Program-made: the position numbers and the translations under genes | Assembly: GCA_000336895.1 (NCBI GenBank) | Contig: AOLX01000017.1 | Coordinates: 242,649 to 306,648 of the forward strand | Source of the DNA: Haloarcula argentinensis DSM 12282 | Lineage (GTDB): Archaea; Halobacteriota; Halobacteria; Halobacteriales; Haloarculaceae | Direction of reading: 5' to 3' | Length of the DNA: 64,000 nt | In this document: in pieces, positions 26,141-36,244 of the stretch | Layout: every line of letters starts with the position of its first letter | Position numbering within the stretch: the stretch's first letter is position 1 | Notes under the pieces: generated by a model | Told to the model about the DNA's origin: nothing | Seen by the model: the letters and a program-made list of their open reading frames with translations, nothing else | Database searches by the model: none

Positions 26141-26245
26141 GCTGTTTCGTATCTTTCTATATCACCGAAGCGTACCCGCGGCGACAGCGTCTTTGCTGAC
26201 CGTCTTACTGTCCTCTTCTCGTTGGAATCGGCGCGCTAGGCGCAA

Positions 26246-26256
26246 TACTTATTTCG
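26246..26256 (+). promoter_or_regulatory. TATA box of the Bat-like regulator gene
   Basis: The stretch ATACTTATTTC is centred about 29 bp before the ATG at 26281, in a 140-bp gene-free interval, consistent with leaderless transcription. Confidence 0.5.
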
Positions 26257-26280
26257 ATATTCTGTGAATCTCCGAAACAT

Positions 26281-27969
26281 ATGGATGGCGAAGCGGACCG
26301 CATCGGTGAGCGAGGGTACGAACAGCTCCGGCGCGCGGCGGAAACGCACCGGTCCGACCTCGTGCTCCGGCTCGGTGCGGAGGTCGGCCTCCGCCCGGCG
26401 GAGATGACCGCCGTACGGCTGGCCGACATCGTCGAGTTTGAGGGGCATCGCCTGCTTGCTGTTCGGGAGGACGGTGACGTGGTTCGTGAGACGTCCCTTC
26501 CGGATTCGGTCGAACACGACATGCGGAAGTACGCGAACGCGGCCGGGGTGGACGACGAGCCGCTGTTTTCTGTCTCCCCGCGTCGGCTCCAGATGTTGGT
26601 CAACGAGGTAGCCGACCGAGCCGCTGAGACGACACCGCGCCTGAAGGAGGTTTCCTCGCGTGACCTCCGGTGGCGGTTCGCGGCGAGCCTGCTGGACGAC
26701 GGCGTTCCGCCAGACGTGGTCTGTGCGCTCGGCGGCTGGGACCGACTCGACCGGCTGGACCCGCTGCTTGACGAACCGGACCGCGAAACCATCGTCGCGG
26801 CCGTCGACGGGTCCGGCGGGCAGGCGACCGCGAGCGAACCGCAACGAACTGTCGGCTGGATTACGGCGGTCAGCGAGGCGCTCGCGGCCGCTGCAACTGG
26901 TGAAGCGATTGCGACGACAGTCTGTGAACACCTGACGGAGACGGCGGGCTTCGAGTTCGCCTGGCACGCCGAACGGACCGGCGACGGGCTGACACCGCGC
27001 GCGACGGCAGAAATCTCGGAACCGGCTGTCGGACAGCAGATCGAGGCCCACATCGAGTCAGTCACCGCTTTGCTTGACGTGGGTGAGGTTCACATCGTCG
27101 ACGACAGCACTGGATCGGTTGCTCTGGTCCCACTCGTCAGAGAAAACACCGTCTCCGGTGTCCTCGGAGTCGCGGCGGGTGAGGGCCTCACTGACACCGA
27201 AGGTGCCGCACTGTCTGCGCTCGGCATACAGGTCGGCCACGCGCAGGTCGCCGCCGAACGCAAGCGACTCCTGCTTGCCGACACGGTGACCGAGCTGGAG
27301 TTCCACTGTGGGGACGAGCGAACCTTTACCGCCGGTGTCTCCGAGGCGCTACAGTGTACGGTCGAACTGTCCGGCGTCGTCCCTGTTGCGGGCCAGTCAC
27401 TGCTGTACTACTTGATGGTCGAAGGCGCTTCGGCCGACGCGATACTCTCGTATGCGGACGACGATGACGGCGTGGCCGACGCCAGACTCCTCGAACAGCA
27501 CAGCGACGGCGTGTTACTGGAAGTCGTCGTCACCGATACGCCAGCACTCCAGTTGGTCGAGAGCGGCGGCCGCATCCAGTCCGTGACAGCCATTGACGGT
27601 GTCGCAACTATCGCAGTCGAGCTCCCCGGTGAGGCCGATATCAGACCAACGGTCAACGCCGTCACCGACGCCTACAGGGAGACATCGTTAGCAGCGAAGC
27701 GAGAGACGGAGCGCCCGGCCGAGACGGACACCGGGTTCCGCGACCGTCTCGCCGACACCCTCTCAGACCGCCAAGAGACCGTTCTTCAGGCGGCCTACCA
27801 CAGCGGCTATTTTGAGTGGCCTCGCGGCTCGACCGCTGAGGAGCTAGCGGACTCGCTGGACGTCTCGTCGCCGACGTTGCATAATCACCTCAGGAAGGCA
27901 CAGCAGAAGGTTCTGACCGCGTTTTTCGACGACCGGCCGGCTGAGCCTCGACGGCCGACCGACAACTGA
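26281..27969 (+). CDS. Bat-type transcriptional regulator fused to a recombinase-like domain
   Basis: A protein of 562 residues in three parts. Residues 1-175 look like the catalytic domain of a tyrosine recombinase: GLRPAEMTAVRLADIVEFEG keeps the first arginine and VSSRDLRWRFAASLLDDG keeps the second. The box-II histidine is changed, and no tyrosine occurs in the 100 residues after GGWDRLDRLD, so it cannot cut DNA in the normal way. Residues of about 195-330 are GAF-like (ATTVCEHLTETAGFEFAWHA). Residues of about 340-480 form the bacterio-opsin-activator region, and the end is an HTH_10 helix-turn-helix (LSDRQETVLQAAYHSGYFEW, TAEELADSLDVSSPTLHNHL). Set between two acs genes, it probably controls them. 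Confidence 0.85.
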   Translation: MDGEADRIGERGYEQLRRAAETHRSDLVLRLGAEVGLRPAEMTAVRLADIVEFEGHRLLAVREDGDVVRETSLPDSVEHDMRKYANAAGVDDEPLFSVSPRRLQMLVNEVADRAAETTPRLKEVSSRDLRWRFAASLLDDGVPPDVVCALGGWDRLDRLDPLLDEPDRETIVAAVDGSGGQATASEPQRTVGWITAVSEALAAAATGEAIATTVCEHLTETAGFEFAWHAERTGDGLTPRATAEISEPAVGQQIEAHIESVTALLDVGEVHIVDDSTGSVALVPLVRENTVSGVLGVAAGEGLTDTEGAALSALGIQVGHAQVAAERKRLLLADTVTELEFHCGDERTFTAGVSEALQCTVELSGVVPVAGQSLLYYLMVEGASADAILSYADDDDGVADARLLEQHSDGVLLEVVVTDTPALQLVESGGRIQSVTAIDGVATIAVELPGEADIRPTVNAVTDAYRETSLAAKRETERPAETDTGFRDRLADTLSDRQETVLQAAYHSGYFEWPRGSTAEELADSLDVSSPTLHNHLRKAQQKVLTAFFDDRPAEPRRPTDN

Positions 27970-28002
27970 AACCCTGTTTCATGTTATCGTAGTTAGACCC
28001 CC

Positions 28003-28014
28003 TGTTTATATGGC
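28003..28014 (+). promoter_or_regulatory. TATA box of the second acs gene
   Basis: TGTTTATATGGC lies about 30 bp before the ATG at 28040 and is the strongest AT-rich hexamer in the 70-bp gap after the regulator gene. Confidence 0.6.
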
Positions 28015-28039
28015 CGCTGTGAAATATCGATGATAGACC

Positions 28040-30034
<1,995 letters not shown>

Positions 30035-30078
30035 GCCGTAGCGGCGAACAGCACCACGAATTTTCAACCTATCAACCC

Positions 30079-30513
30079 ATGTCAAGAGACACGCATGCAG
30101 ACCGAGAAGAGTCAAATATACAACCAAGTGGCGGCACGGCGGCCGCCCACGACGACATCGATTACCTCGACAGGGAGGTGAACCTGTTACGACCAAGCAC
30201 GCCGTTCATGCGCGACCATCTGAAGATCATCTGGAGCAGTTTCGTGCTCTGGGCGCTGGTCGTGTTCGGCCCGGTGACGCTGACCGCACTTGCGCCGGAG
30301 ATGATGACCGTGCAGACGCCCCTGTTCGGCTTTCCGCTGCACTATTTCCTCGTCTCGTTCGGTGCACCCACGGGCGCGCTCATACTGGCAGTAGTGTACA
30401 CGCGCTACCGGGACCGTCTCGACCAGAAGTACGGCATCGATTCCGATTCCGTCGAGAATACGGCTCCCGAGGCGGGCGAGCCAGCGGCCACTGACGGGGG
30501 TGTCGAGCAGTGA
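30079..30513 (+). CDS. DUF4212 small subunit of sodium/solute symporter
   Basis: A protein of 144 residues with two membrane helices (about 52-75 and 90-115) and acidic ends. NLLRPSTPFMRDHLKIIWSS followed by FVLWALVVFGPVTL and FGFPLHYFLVSFGAPTGALI is the usual pattern of the small subunit that accompanies acetate-type SSS permeases. Its TGA overlaps the GTG of the next gene by 4 bp, so the two subunits are made together. Confidence 0.85.
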   Translation: MSRDTHADREESNIQPSGGTAAAHDDIDYLDREVNLLRPSTPFMRDHLKIIWSSFVLWALVVFGPVTLTALAPEMMTVQTPLFGFPLHYFLVSFGAPTGALILAVVYTRYRDRLDQKYGIDSDSVENTAPEAGEPAATDGGVEQ

Positions 30514-32180
30514 CGGTCCCACTACAGGCCGATGCGCTCGACATCTCATTCAAGCTCGTCCCGGCGATTATCGTCTTCCTGATGATGGCGTCGTTCCTCG
30601 TCATCGGCTACGTGTTCAAGGTGGCCGACACCGAGGGGATGTGGGTCGCGGGCCGCGGCATCGGCAACATCGAGAACGGGATGGCCATCGGCGCGAACTG
30701 GATGTCCGCGGCTTCGTATCTGGGGCTGGCCGGACTGGTGGCACTCAGCGGTTTCTACGGCCTGGCGTTCATCGTCGGCTGGACGACCGGCTACTTCGTC
30801 CTGCTCATCTTCCTGGCGGCGCAGATGCGGCGGTTCGGAAAGTACACCGCGCCGGACTTCGTGGGTGACCGGTTCAACTCACCGACTGCCCGCGCGCTGG
30901 CCGCGTTCACCACGTTGCTCATCGCGTACGTCTACTCCGTCGGACAGGCCCGCGGCATGGGACTGGTCGGCCAGTACGTCTTCGGGCTGGACATCATCCC
31001 GATGATCGTCGTGATGATGACCATCACCGTCGGCTACCTCGCGCTCTCGGGGATGCTGGGTGCGACGAAGAACATGGCCGTCCAGTACACCATCCTCATC
31101 GTCGCGTTCCTTGCAGGCGTGTACGTCGTCGGCTTCTCGCAGGGCTACTCGACGGTGCTCCCGCAGATCGAGTACGGCGCGCTGATCGCCGACCTCGGCC
31201 GCGAGTTCTCAGCGCCGTTCGTGAACCAGCCGTTCTACCTCTGGATCGCGACGGCGTTCTCGCTCATTGTCGGGACCTGTGGCCTCCCACACGTCCTCGT
31301 CCGATTCTACACGGTCAGAAGCGAGCGCGTCGCTCGCTGGTCCTGCGTGTGGGGGCTGTTCTTCATCCTCCTGCTCTACTGGGCGTCGCCCGCAATGGCG
31401 GCCTTCGGCGTCGACCTCTTCCAGACGACGACGGGCGCGAGCGCCTATGCCGCGGAAGGCGGCATGTCCGGCGCTGAAGGCGACGTGATCGTCGTGCTCG
31501 CCGCGCAGTTCGCGAACCTCCCGACGTGGTTTGTCGGTCTCGTCGCAGCCGGGGCGATGGCAGCCGCCATCGCGACGACAGCTGGCCTGTTCATCACGGC
31601 CTCATCGGCGGTCGCACACGACATCTACACCGAACTGATCAACCCCGACGCGACCCAGCGCCAGCAGGTGCTCATCGGTCGCGGGACGATTATCGGCATG
31701 GGCGCGCTGGTGACGGTGACCGCGTTCAACCCACCGGCGCTCATCGGCGAACTGGTCGCCTATGCGTTCTCGCTGGCCGGCGTCGTCCTGTTCCCGATGT
31801 TCTTCCTCGGCCTCTGGTGGGAGAACACAAACCGTCAGGGCGCACTGGCCGGGATGGTGCTCGGCCTGCTCATCTGGATCACCTCGATTATCAACAGCGT
31901 CCTCCCGAGCTACATCGGCGCGCTCGGCGCAGCCGCTGGTGAGGGTGGCGCACTCGTCCCAATATACGCCCAGTACGTCCCGCCCATCGGCGCGGCGCTG
32001 ATCGGGACGCCGCTCGTGTTCATCGTCACTATCGCCGTCTCGCTAGCGACGCCCGAGCCACCGCTGGAGACGAAGAAGATGGTGCGGCAGTGTCACAGCC
32101 CCGAACCAATGGGGCAACAGGAGACCGCCGCAGACGTCGTCGGCGACAACACCGGCGGCGGCACCCCCGCAGACGACTAA
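30510..32180 (+). CDS. Sodium/solute symporter large subunit, acetate permease-like
   Basis: A protein of 556 residues, GTG start, with about 13 membrane helices. It belongs to the SSS family, VC_2705-type subfamily (ActP relatives). Conserved blocks: VAGRGIGNIENGMAIGANWM near the N-terminus, SAASYLGLAGLVALSGFYG, GTCGLPHVLVRFYTVRSERV, ATTAGLFITASSAVAHDIY and WWENTNRQGALAGMVLGLL. Such proteins bring in a monocarboxylate with sodium. Position between acs and a stress protein supports acetate as substrate, though this is not proven by sequence. Confidence 0.88.
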   Translation: MTVPLQADALDISFKLVPAIIVFLMMASFLVIGYVFKVADTEGMWVAGRGIGNIENGMAIGANWMSAASYLGLAGLVALSGFYGLAFIVGWTTGYFVLLIFLAAQMRRFGKYTAPDFVGDRFNSPTARALAAFTTLLIAYVYSVGQARGMGLVGQYVFGLDIIPMIVVMMTITVGYLALSGMLGATKNMAVQYTILIVAFLAGVYVVGFSQGYSTVLPQIEYGALIADLGREFSAPFVNQPFYLWIATAFSLIVGTCGLPHVLVRFYTVRSERVARWSCVWGLFFILLLYWASPAMAAFGVDLFQTTTGASAYAAEGGMSGAEGDVIVVLAAQFANLPTWFVGLVAAGAMAAAIATTAGLFITASSAVAHDIYTELINPDATQRQQVLIGRGTIIGMGALVTVTAFNPPALIGELVAYAFSLAGVVLFPMFFLGLWWENTNRQGALAGMVLGLLIWITSIINSVLPSYIGALGAAAGEGGALVPIYAQYVPPIGAALIGTPLVFIVTIAVSLATPEPPLETKKMVRQCHSPEPMGQQETAADVVGDNTGGGTPADD

Positions 32181-32184
32181 ACCA

Positions 32185-32658
32185 ATGTACGACAACATCC
32201 TCGTTCCGACCGACGGCAGCGAAACCGCAGAAAACGCGGTCGATCAGGCAGTCGACATCGCCTCGAAGTACGACGCGACGGTCCACGCGCTGTACGTCGT
32301 CGACGTCGACGCAACCAGTTACTCGCTGGGAACAGAGCAGGTCGACCGTATCCGACAGGGGAACCTGGAGGAGATGACCGAAATAAAGCAAGACGCCGAC
32401 GAGGCCACCGGCTACGTCCGCGACCGCGCCGCCGAGCACGGCATCGCGGTCGAAGAGCATGTCACCGCTGGCGAGCCGGCCCGCGCCATCCGAAAGTTCG
32501 TCGAAGACAACGACATCGACCTCGTCGTGATGGGCTCCCACGGCCGCTCGGGCCTCAAGCGTGTCATCCTCGGTAGTGTCACCGAAAAGGTGCTGCGCCG
32601 GACGCGGCTGCCGGTGCTGGTCGTCGACGTTCACGGTGAGACGGATACCGAGGCGTGA
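32185..32658 (+). CDS. Universal stress protein, UspA family
   Basis: A protein of 157 residues, 4 bp after the symporter and so in its transcript. The ATP-binding type is indicated by VMGSHGRSGLKRVILGSVTE, matching G-x2-G-x9-GS, after the N-terminal MYDNILVPTDGSETAENAV. In haloarchaea and several bacteria a Usp gene often follows acetate or SSS transporter genes and may sense energy state. The target here is unknown. Confidence 0.92.
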   Translation: MYDNILVPTDGSETAENAVDQAVDIASKYDATVHALYVVDVDATSYSLGTEQVDRIRQGNLEEMTEIKQDADEATGYVRDRAAEHGIAVEEHVTAGEPARAIRKFVEDNDIDLVVMGSHGRSGLKRVILGSVTEKVLRRTRLPVLVVDVHGETDTEA

Positions 32659-32710
32659 CTAGCATGGGACTGAACCGACTACGACCGCCACGGCTGGTAC
32701 GAGGGCACCG

Positions 32711-32926
32711 ATGAGCGTCGTCGACACCCTCCGCGACCACGTGCGCGACCACAAACGAGGGATGTTCGTCGACCTCGTGTTCGCCATCGCCTGGGTGACC
32801 GCTGTGAGCGTCATCTTCGATCTGCTATCGGCTCCACAGTGGGCTTACTACCTGACGCTCGCCGCCGGCGTCGTCGCGTACTACGGCTTCTTCTGGTCGC
32901 TTGAGGGAGCGATGGAACAGCAGTAG
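32711..32926 (+). CDS. Small two-helix membrane protein
   Basis: A protein of 71 residues with a charged start (VVDTLRDHVRDHKRGMF) and two membrane helices (about 20-40 and 44-65). It lies 52 bp after the Usp gene on the same strand and may be the last gene of the acetate-transport unit. I do not recognise the family. A T-run follows the stop, consistent with transcription ending here. Confidence 0.65.
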   Translation: MSVVDTLRDHVRDHKRGMFVDLVFAIAWVTAVSVIFDLLSAPQWAYYLTLAAGVVAYYGFFWSLEGAMEQQ

Positions 32927-32937
32927 GCCACCCTCCG

Positions 32938-32943
32938 TTTTTT
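32938..32943 (+). terminator. T6 transcription stop
   Basis: A run of six T begins 11 bp after the stop codon of the small membrane protein gene. Archaeal RNA polymerase ends at such T-runs without needing a hairpin. Confidence 0.45.
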
Positions 32944-33140
32944 ACGATTGCGACTGGTTCACAGTCCGTTCACGACACCCATGTAAAACATACTCATACA
33001 GTGGCCGAACCACCGCTTTACCCGTGCTATCCAAGCATCCCTCCATTCTCAAGCCCGGCGAATTTCCGCCTTGCCGGTAGTAATAATACCATGTAGGTGC
33101 ATTGACTTTTTCGACGGCAGCAGTCGCTGTTGAGTCAGCA

Positions 33141-33365
33141 ATGATATACGAAAGTTCGACGGGAGAGTACTACAGTGGTCTCGACATCTGGATGCGCTTC
33201 GAGTCGGGGTTCTGGGAGCCACACGATTGGAGTCAAGCGACAGGACAGGAGTGGGTACAGACCGAGGCGGGTGAAGTCCTCACGCTGACGCCAGTCCCGG
33301 AGTCAGAACTCCCGGATGGGGTGTCAGTGACGGAGGCTGAGGACGTCGAGTACCTGCCCGAGTAA
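33141..33365 (+). CDS. Small hypothetical protein
   Basis: A protein of 74 residues (MIYESSTGEYYSGLDIWMRF onward), acidic and aromatic-rich, with a proline-rich middle and EDVEYLPE at the end. The base composition is similar to genes nearby and the protein has the acidic bias of haloarchaea, which favours a real gene. An upstream TTG at 33102 would add 13 residues without improving it. No family is recognised and it stands alone between a T-run and a hairpin cluster. Confidence 0.45.
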   Translation: MIYESSTGEYYSGLDIWMRFESGFWEPHDWSQATGQEWVQTEAGEVLTLTPVPESELPDGVSVTEAEDVEYLPE

Positions 33366-33664
33366 CGGCGGCGAAACGGGAGCGGCCCGCGAGTTCGTCG
33401 AGCCGTGGGGCGTGGCAGGCGAACTGCTATTGTGGTTCACACTGGGCGCGCCGTTCGGCTAGGCTGTCCTACGACTCCGGCTCGGGACTGGTCCCCGCAT
33501 GATTCTCCGGAGCGGAGCCGAGGGCAGTCGTTCAGCAGTGCGTAGCGCCGTACTAGTGCTCACGGGTCGCTAACACTCCCCGTTCGCTATCCGAGGGACC
33601 TCCCTTCGGTCGGCCCCTCGCTACTCACGGCTTCGCCGTTCGTTCTGTGGCGCGTAGCGCCACA
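33366..33664. repeat. Gene-free stretch with hairpin cluster after cheF stop
   Basis: Several short palindromes sit in the last 125 bp: AGGGA-CC-TCCCT (33594-33605), ACGGC-TTC-GCCGT (33627-33639) and GTGGCGC-GTA-GCGCCAC (33647-33663). The last one ends 1 bp from the stop codon of the minus-strand cheF-like gene. The core GCGTAGCGCC occurs twice (33540-33549 and 33652-33661). The position suggests 3'-end processing or termination signals for cheF, or a dispersed repeat. No coding frame is convincing here. Confidence 0.55.
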
Positions 33665-34531
33665 CTACTTCTCACTCATTGCTTCACTCGCCATATTCCG
33701 CCCCTGCGCGTTCAGCGCAACTTCGGTCCGAACCCGGACCTCGTCAACCGCGCCAATCTCAAGCAGTTTCTGGTAGATTTCCTCGACTTCGTCGGGCGTC
33801 GTTCCGACGAAATCAGACATTTCAAACGGTGATACGCCGGAGTACAGCGCCATCAACACCTGGCTCTCCATCTCCGAGAGTTCGTAATCGTCCTCTCGGT
33901 CCTCGATAACGCGGGTAAACAACGTCTTCAGCGCCCGCGTATGATGATCCATCCCCGAAATGTGGGTTTCGACGCTACGGTCTTGGTCGTCAGTGTGTTC
34001 GACCTCGATGACCTCCCGCTCCTGACCCATCACCGTACTGGTCCCGGTTTCGATAGTGCCGACATCCTCGATTTCGAAGGACATACTCTTGCCGCCGGGG
34101 AACTGGAGGCGGATGATGTCGTCGTCCAGTTGAAACCGCGCTTTGCTCCACTCGGCGTCCTCCTGAACGACACCGCCGACGACCGCTTGCTGTCGCGCGA
34201 GAATGACCTCGCCCTGCAAGGTCGCGCGGACGTACTCCGTCTGGAAGTCGTCCAGATTCGGCGTATCGACGAGCAGAACGTTGTTGCCGACCTCCAGCGC
34301 GGTTGCGCCACCGGTGCCACCGTCGGGAACCAGATCGTCGGGGTTCGACGGGAGGGTGATGTTTGAGTGCGGAATGGGCTGTTTCGAGCCGTTCGTCGCC
34401 AGAATGAGTCGCTTGTTGGTGACGATAAGTCGACAGGAGCGCCACTTCGGGTCGGTCACTGTGTCACCGTCGCGGACGACGTACTGGAAGTCCCCCGACG
34501 TGTCGACTAGCTTGCGTTCGTCACCACTCAT
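33665..34531 (-). CDS. cheF: CheF-like taxis adaptor, second copy
   Basis: A protein of 288 residues, clearly paralogous to the product of 23171-24031 but strongly diverged. Shared blocks include the opening (ERKLVDTSGDFQYVV), PKWRSCRLIVTNKRLIL, VGGVVQEDAEWSKARFQLDD and the C-terminal SEMESQVLMALYSGVSPFEM followed by IYQKLLEIGAVDEV. Family knowledge: haloarchaea carry two or more CheF proteins, of which only some are needed for taxis. This copy has two short insertions (a GGTGGA loop near residue 75 and DDQDR near 180). It lies alone between a hairpin cluster and a lipoprotein gene. Confidence 0.82.
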   Translation of the reverse strand: MSGDERKLVDTSGDFQYVVRDGDTVTDPKWRSCRLIVTNKRLILATNGSKQPIPHSNITLPSNPDDLVPDGGTGGATALEVGNNVLLVDTPNLDDFQTEYVRATLQGEVILARQQAVVGGVVQEDAEWSKARFQLDDDIIRLQFPGGKSMSFEIEDVGTIETGTSTVMGQEREVIEVEHTDDQDRSVETHISGMDHHTRALKTLFTRVIEDREDDYELSEMESQVLMALYSGVSPFEMSDFVGTTPDEVEEIYQKLLEIGAVDEVRVRTEVALNAQGRNMASEAMSEK

Positions 34532-34560
34532 AGCCGCTGGTACTACAGATTTGATACCAA

Positions 34561-34577
34561 GGGATAAATAAGTTCCA
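34561..34577 (-). promoter_or_regulatory. Core promoter of the second cheF-like gene
   Basis: The minus strand reads GGAACTTATTTATCCC, 30-46 bp before the start. It matches the promoter of the first cheF-like gene (GGAACTTATATTG) over nine bases, and GGCGAC precedes both. Confidence 0.55.
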
Positions 34578-34722
34578 TCGTCGCCGGAACAGTTCTGGTC
34601 GGTACCGACCGGTCTGTGCTGGGATATAAACCGTTCACGTCCGGCAAATCGGGAGAAACTCGGCTGAACTCGTGTCGACTATCTGCCGGCTCCTTTACCC
34701 CGGGACGGTTCTCGACCAGTGT

Positions 34723-35328
34723 ATGCGCGACCAACAGCAGTCAGGAACGACATCGCGACGTGATTATCTGAAAGCCGCTGGCGGCCTCGCAGCAGCGAGT
34801 ACAGTTGGCCTCGCTGGCTGTGCCGGGAGCAGCGCCGAAACAGGGATGCTCGCAACGCAGGTGACCGACCAACCGGGCGACATCGGAGATTTCGAATCGT
34901 GTGTTATCAGGATGGCCGGCATCTGGGTCAAGCCAGCCTCGGAGGTGGACACAGCGACCGAGGAATCGACGACAGCGGACACGAGCGACGCCCGCGAGTA
35001 CCACGAGTTCGACGAGGCCCAAGAAGCCGATCTGGTCCAGTTGCAGGACGGTAACACCGCCCTCGTCGACGAGACCGAACTTGAAGCTGACACCTACGAG
35101 TACCTCCAGCTCGACGTGACTGGCGTCGACGGGACGCTCGCAGAGGGCGGTGACGCGACGGTTGACACGCCCGGCGACGCGCCGCTACAGTTCACACAGG
35201 AGTACGAAATCCGTGCGGACACCCGCACCGTGTTCACAGCCGACTTCACGCCGGTCAAACGCGGCCAAACCGGCGAGTACATCCTTCAGCCGGTCGCCAG
35301 CGGTACTGAAGTCGAGTACGAAGAATAA
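34723..35328 (+). CDS. DUF4382-type secreted lipoprotein
   Basis: A protein of 201 residues. MRDQQQSGTTSRRDYLKAAG gives a twin-arginine signal, and the lipobox LAGC fixes the lipid-modified cysteine near residue 33. The body has the layout of DUF4382 proteins: MLATQVTDQPGDIGDFESC, then a segment ending IWVKPAS, a variable acidic loop, and ADLVQLQDGNTALVDETELE. A second half, YEYLQLDVTGVDGTL, is followed by TVFTADFTPVKRGQTGEYIL. The function of this family is unknown; it is common on haloarchaeal cell surfaces. Confidence 0.78.
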   Translation: MRDQQQSGTTSRRDYLKAAGGLAAASTVGLAGCAGSSAETGMLATQVTDQPGDIGDFESCVIRMAGIWVKPASEVDTATEESTTADTSDAREYHEFDEAQEADLVQLQDGNTALVDETELEADTYEYLQLDVTGVDGTLAEGGDATVDTPGDAPLQFTQEYEIRADTRTVFTADFTPVKRGQTGEYILQPVASGTEVEYEE

Positions 35329-35342
35329 GATCACGCCTGGGA

Positions 35343-36155
35343 CTACAGCGCGACGAGCAACCCACCGACGACGCCGAGACCGCCGAACACCGTACAAACT
35401 GCCCAGAACGGGACCTGCCGCACCAGTCGGACCAGCGCGTCGACAGTGAGATAGCCGACGACAGCGCTCACGACAAGAGCGACGACAGCCGGTAGCGGGT
35501 CGATTGCGGGGACGCCGTCGTCGACGAGAACCAGTGCGTTGGCAGCGAGCGCAGCCGGAATCGACAGCAGAAACGAGAGCCGAAGCGACGACTCGCCCTC
35601 ATGGCCCCGGAGCAACAGCGCGCTTACCGTCGTCCCGGACCGGGAGACGCCAGGGAGGATGGCCAGTCCCTGCAACACGCCGACCAGAACGGCATCGAGC
35701 CCGTCCGGAACCTCACGCTCGCCAAGCGACAGCGCCGCGGCGAAGCGCTGGAGGAGGCCGGTGATGACGAGCAGGCCGCCGACCAGCGCCAGAAAGAGAC
35801 CACCCTCAAGCTCCGAAACGGCCGCGTCGAGAGCCAGATACGCAGGGAGGCCGGTGACGGCGGTCGCCGCCGTCGCGATGACGATAAACGAGAGATCCGC
35901 CGTCTCGTCGGCGAACGGGCGGCGAGAGAGTTCCCGGATCGAATGGAGGATAGTTCGGACCTCGGTGCGGTAGTAGGCCGTGGCCGCAACTGCCGTCCCG
36001 GCGTGGAGAAAGAGTGCGAGGCGGGTCGCAGCGGCGGGTGAGACGCCTGTGACCACCGTCGACGCGAGGGCGACGCCGCCCTCGCTGGAGACCGGAATCC
36101 ACTCCAGCACCCCTTGCAGCAGGCCCAGCAGAATAGCGACGAGAATCGGGTTCAT
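35343..36155 (-). CDS. uppP: Undecaprenyl-diphosphatase family protein, UppP/BacA
   Basis: A protein of 270 residues, about eight membrane helices, starting at 36153-36155 (MNPILVAILLGLLQGVLEWI). Both family motifs are visible: GVLEWIPVSSEGG (for the usual EGxTEFLPVSSTGH) and LPGVSRSGTTVSALLL. It should dephosphorylate polyprenyl diphosphate; in archaea the likely substrate is dolichyl diphosphate left after glycan transfer, which would recycle the carrier for AglB or the WcaJ-type enzyme. The SSEGG end of motif 1 lacks the histidine of bacterial enzymes, a known trait of archaeal members. It is divergent from mscS. Confidence 0.88.
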   Translation of the reverse strand: MNPILVAILLGLLQGVLEWIPVSSEGGVALASTVVTGVSPAAATRLALFLHAGTAVAATAYYRTEVRTILHSIRELSRRPFADETADLSFIVIATAATAVTGLPAYLALDAAVSELEGGLFLALVGGLLVITGLLQRFAAALSLGEREVPDGLDAVLVGVLQGLAILPGVSRSGTTVSALLLRGHEGESSLRLSFLLSIPAALAANALVLVDDGVPAIDPLPAVVALVVSAVVGYLTVDALVRLVRQVPFWAVCTVFGGLGVVGGLLVAL

Positions 36156-36212
36156 ACCCACGGAGCGAACGCCGCGGGACAAAGGCCGTTCGGTTCCGGC
36201 CGTCGACGTGGC

Positions 36213-36223
36213 AGTATATATAG
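36213..36223 (+). promoter_or_regulatory. Strong TATA box of the mscS-like gene
   Basis: AGTATATATAG is centred about 27 bp before the ATG at 36245. It is the best consensus TATA box in the window and implies a leaderless mRNA. Confidence 0.7.
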
Positions 36224-36244
36224 CCCCGGTGTCCAAGCGGGGGT

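Noticed and set aside
26281..26820. Integrase of a mobile element
   Set aside because: The recombinase-like domain lacks the catalytic tyrosine and is fused to a sensor and an HTH domain, so it is a regulator and not a sign of an integrated element.
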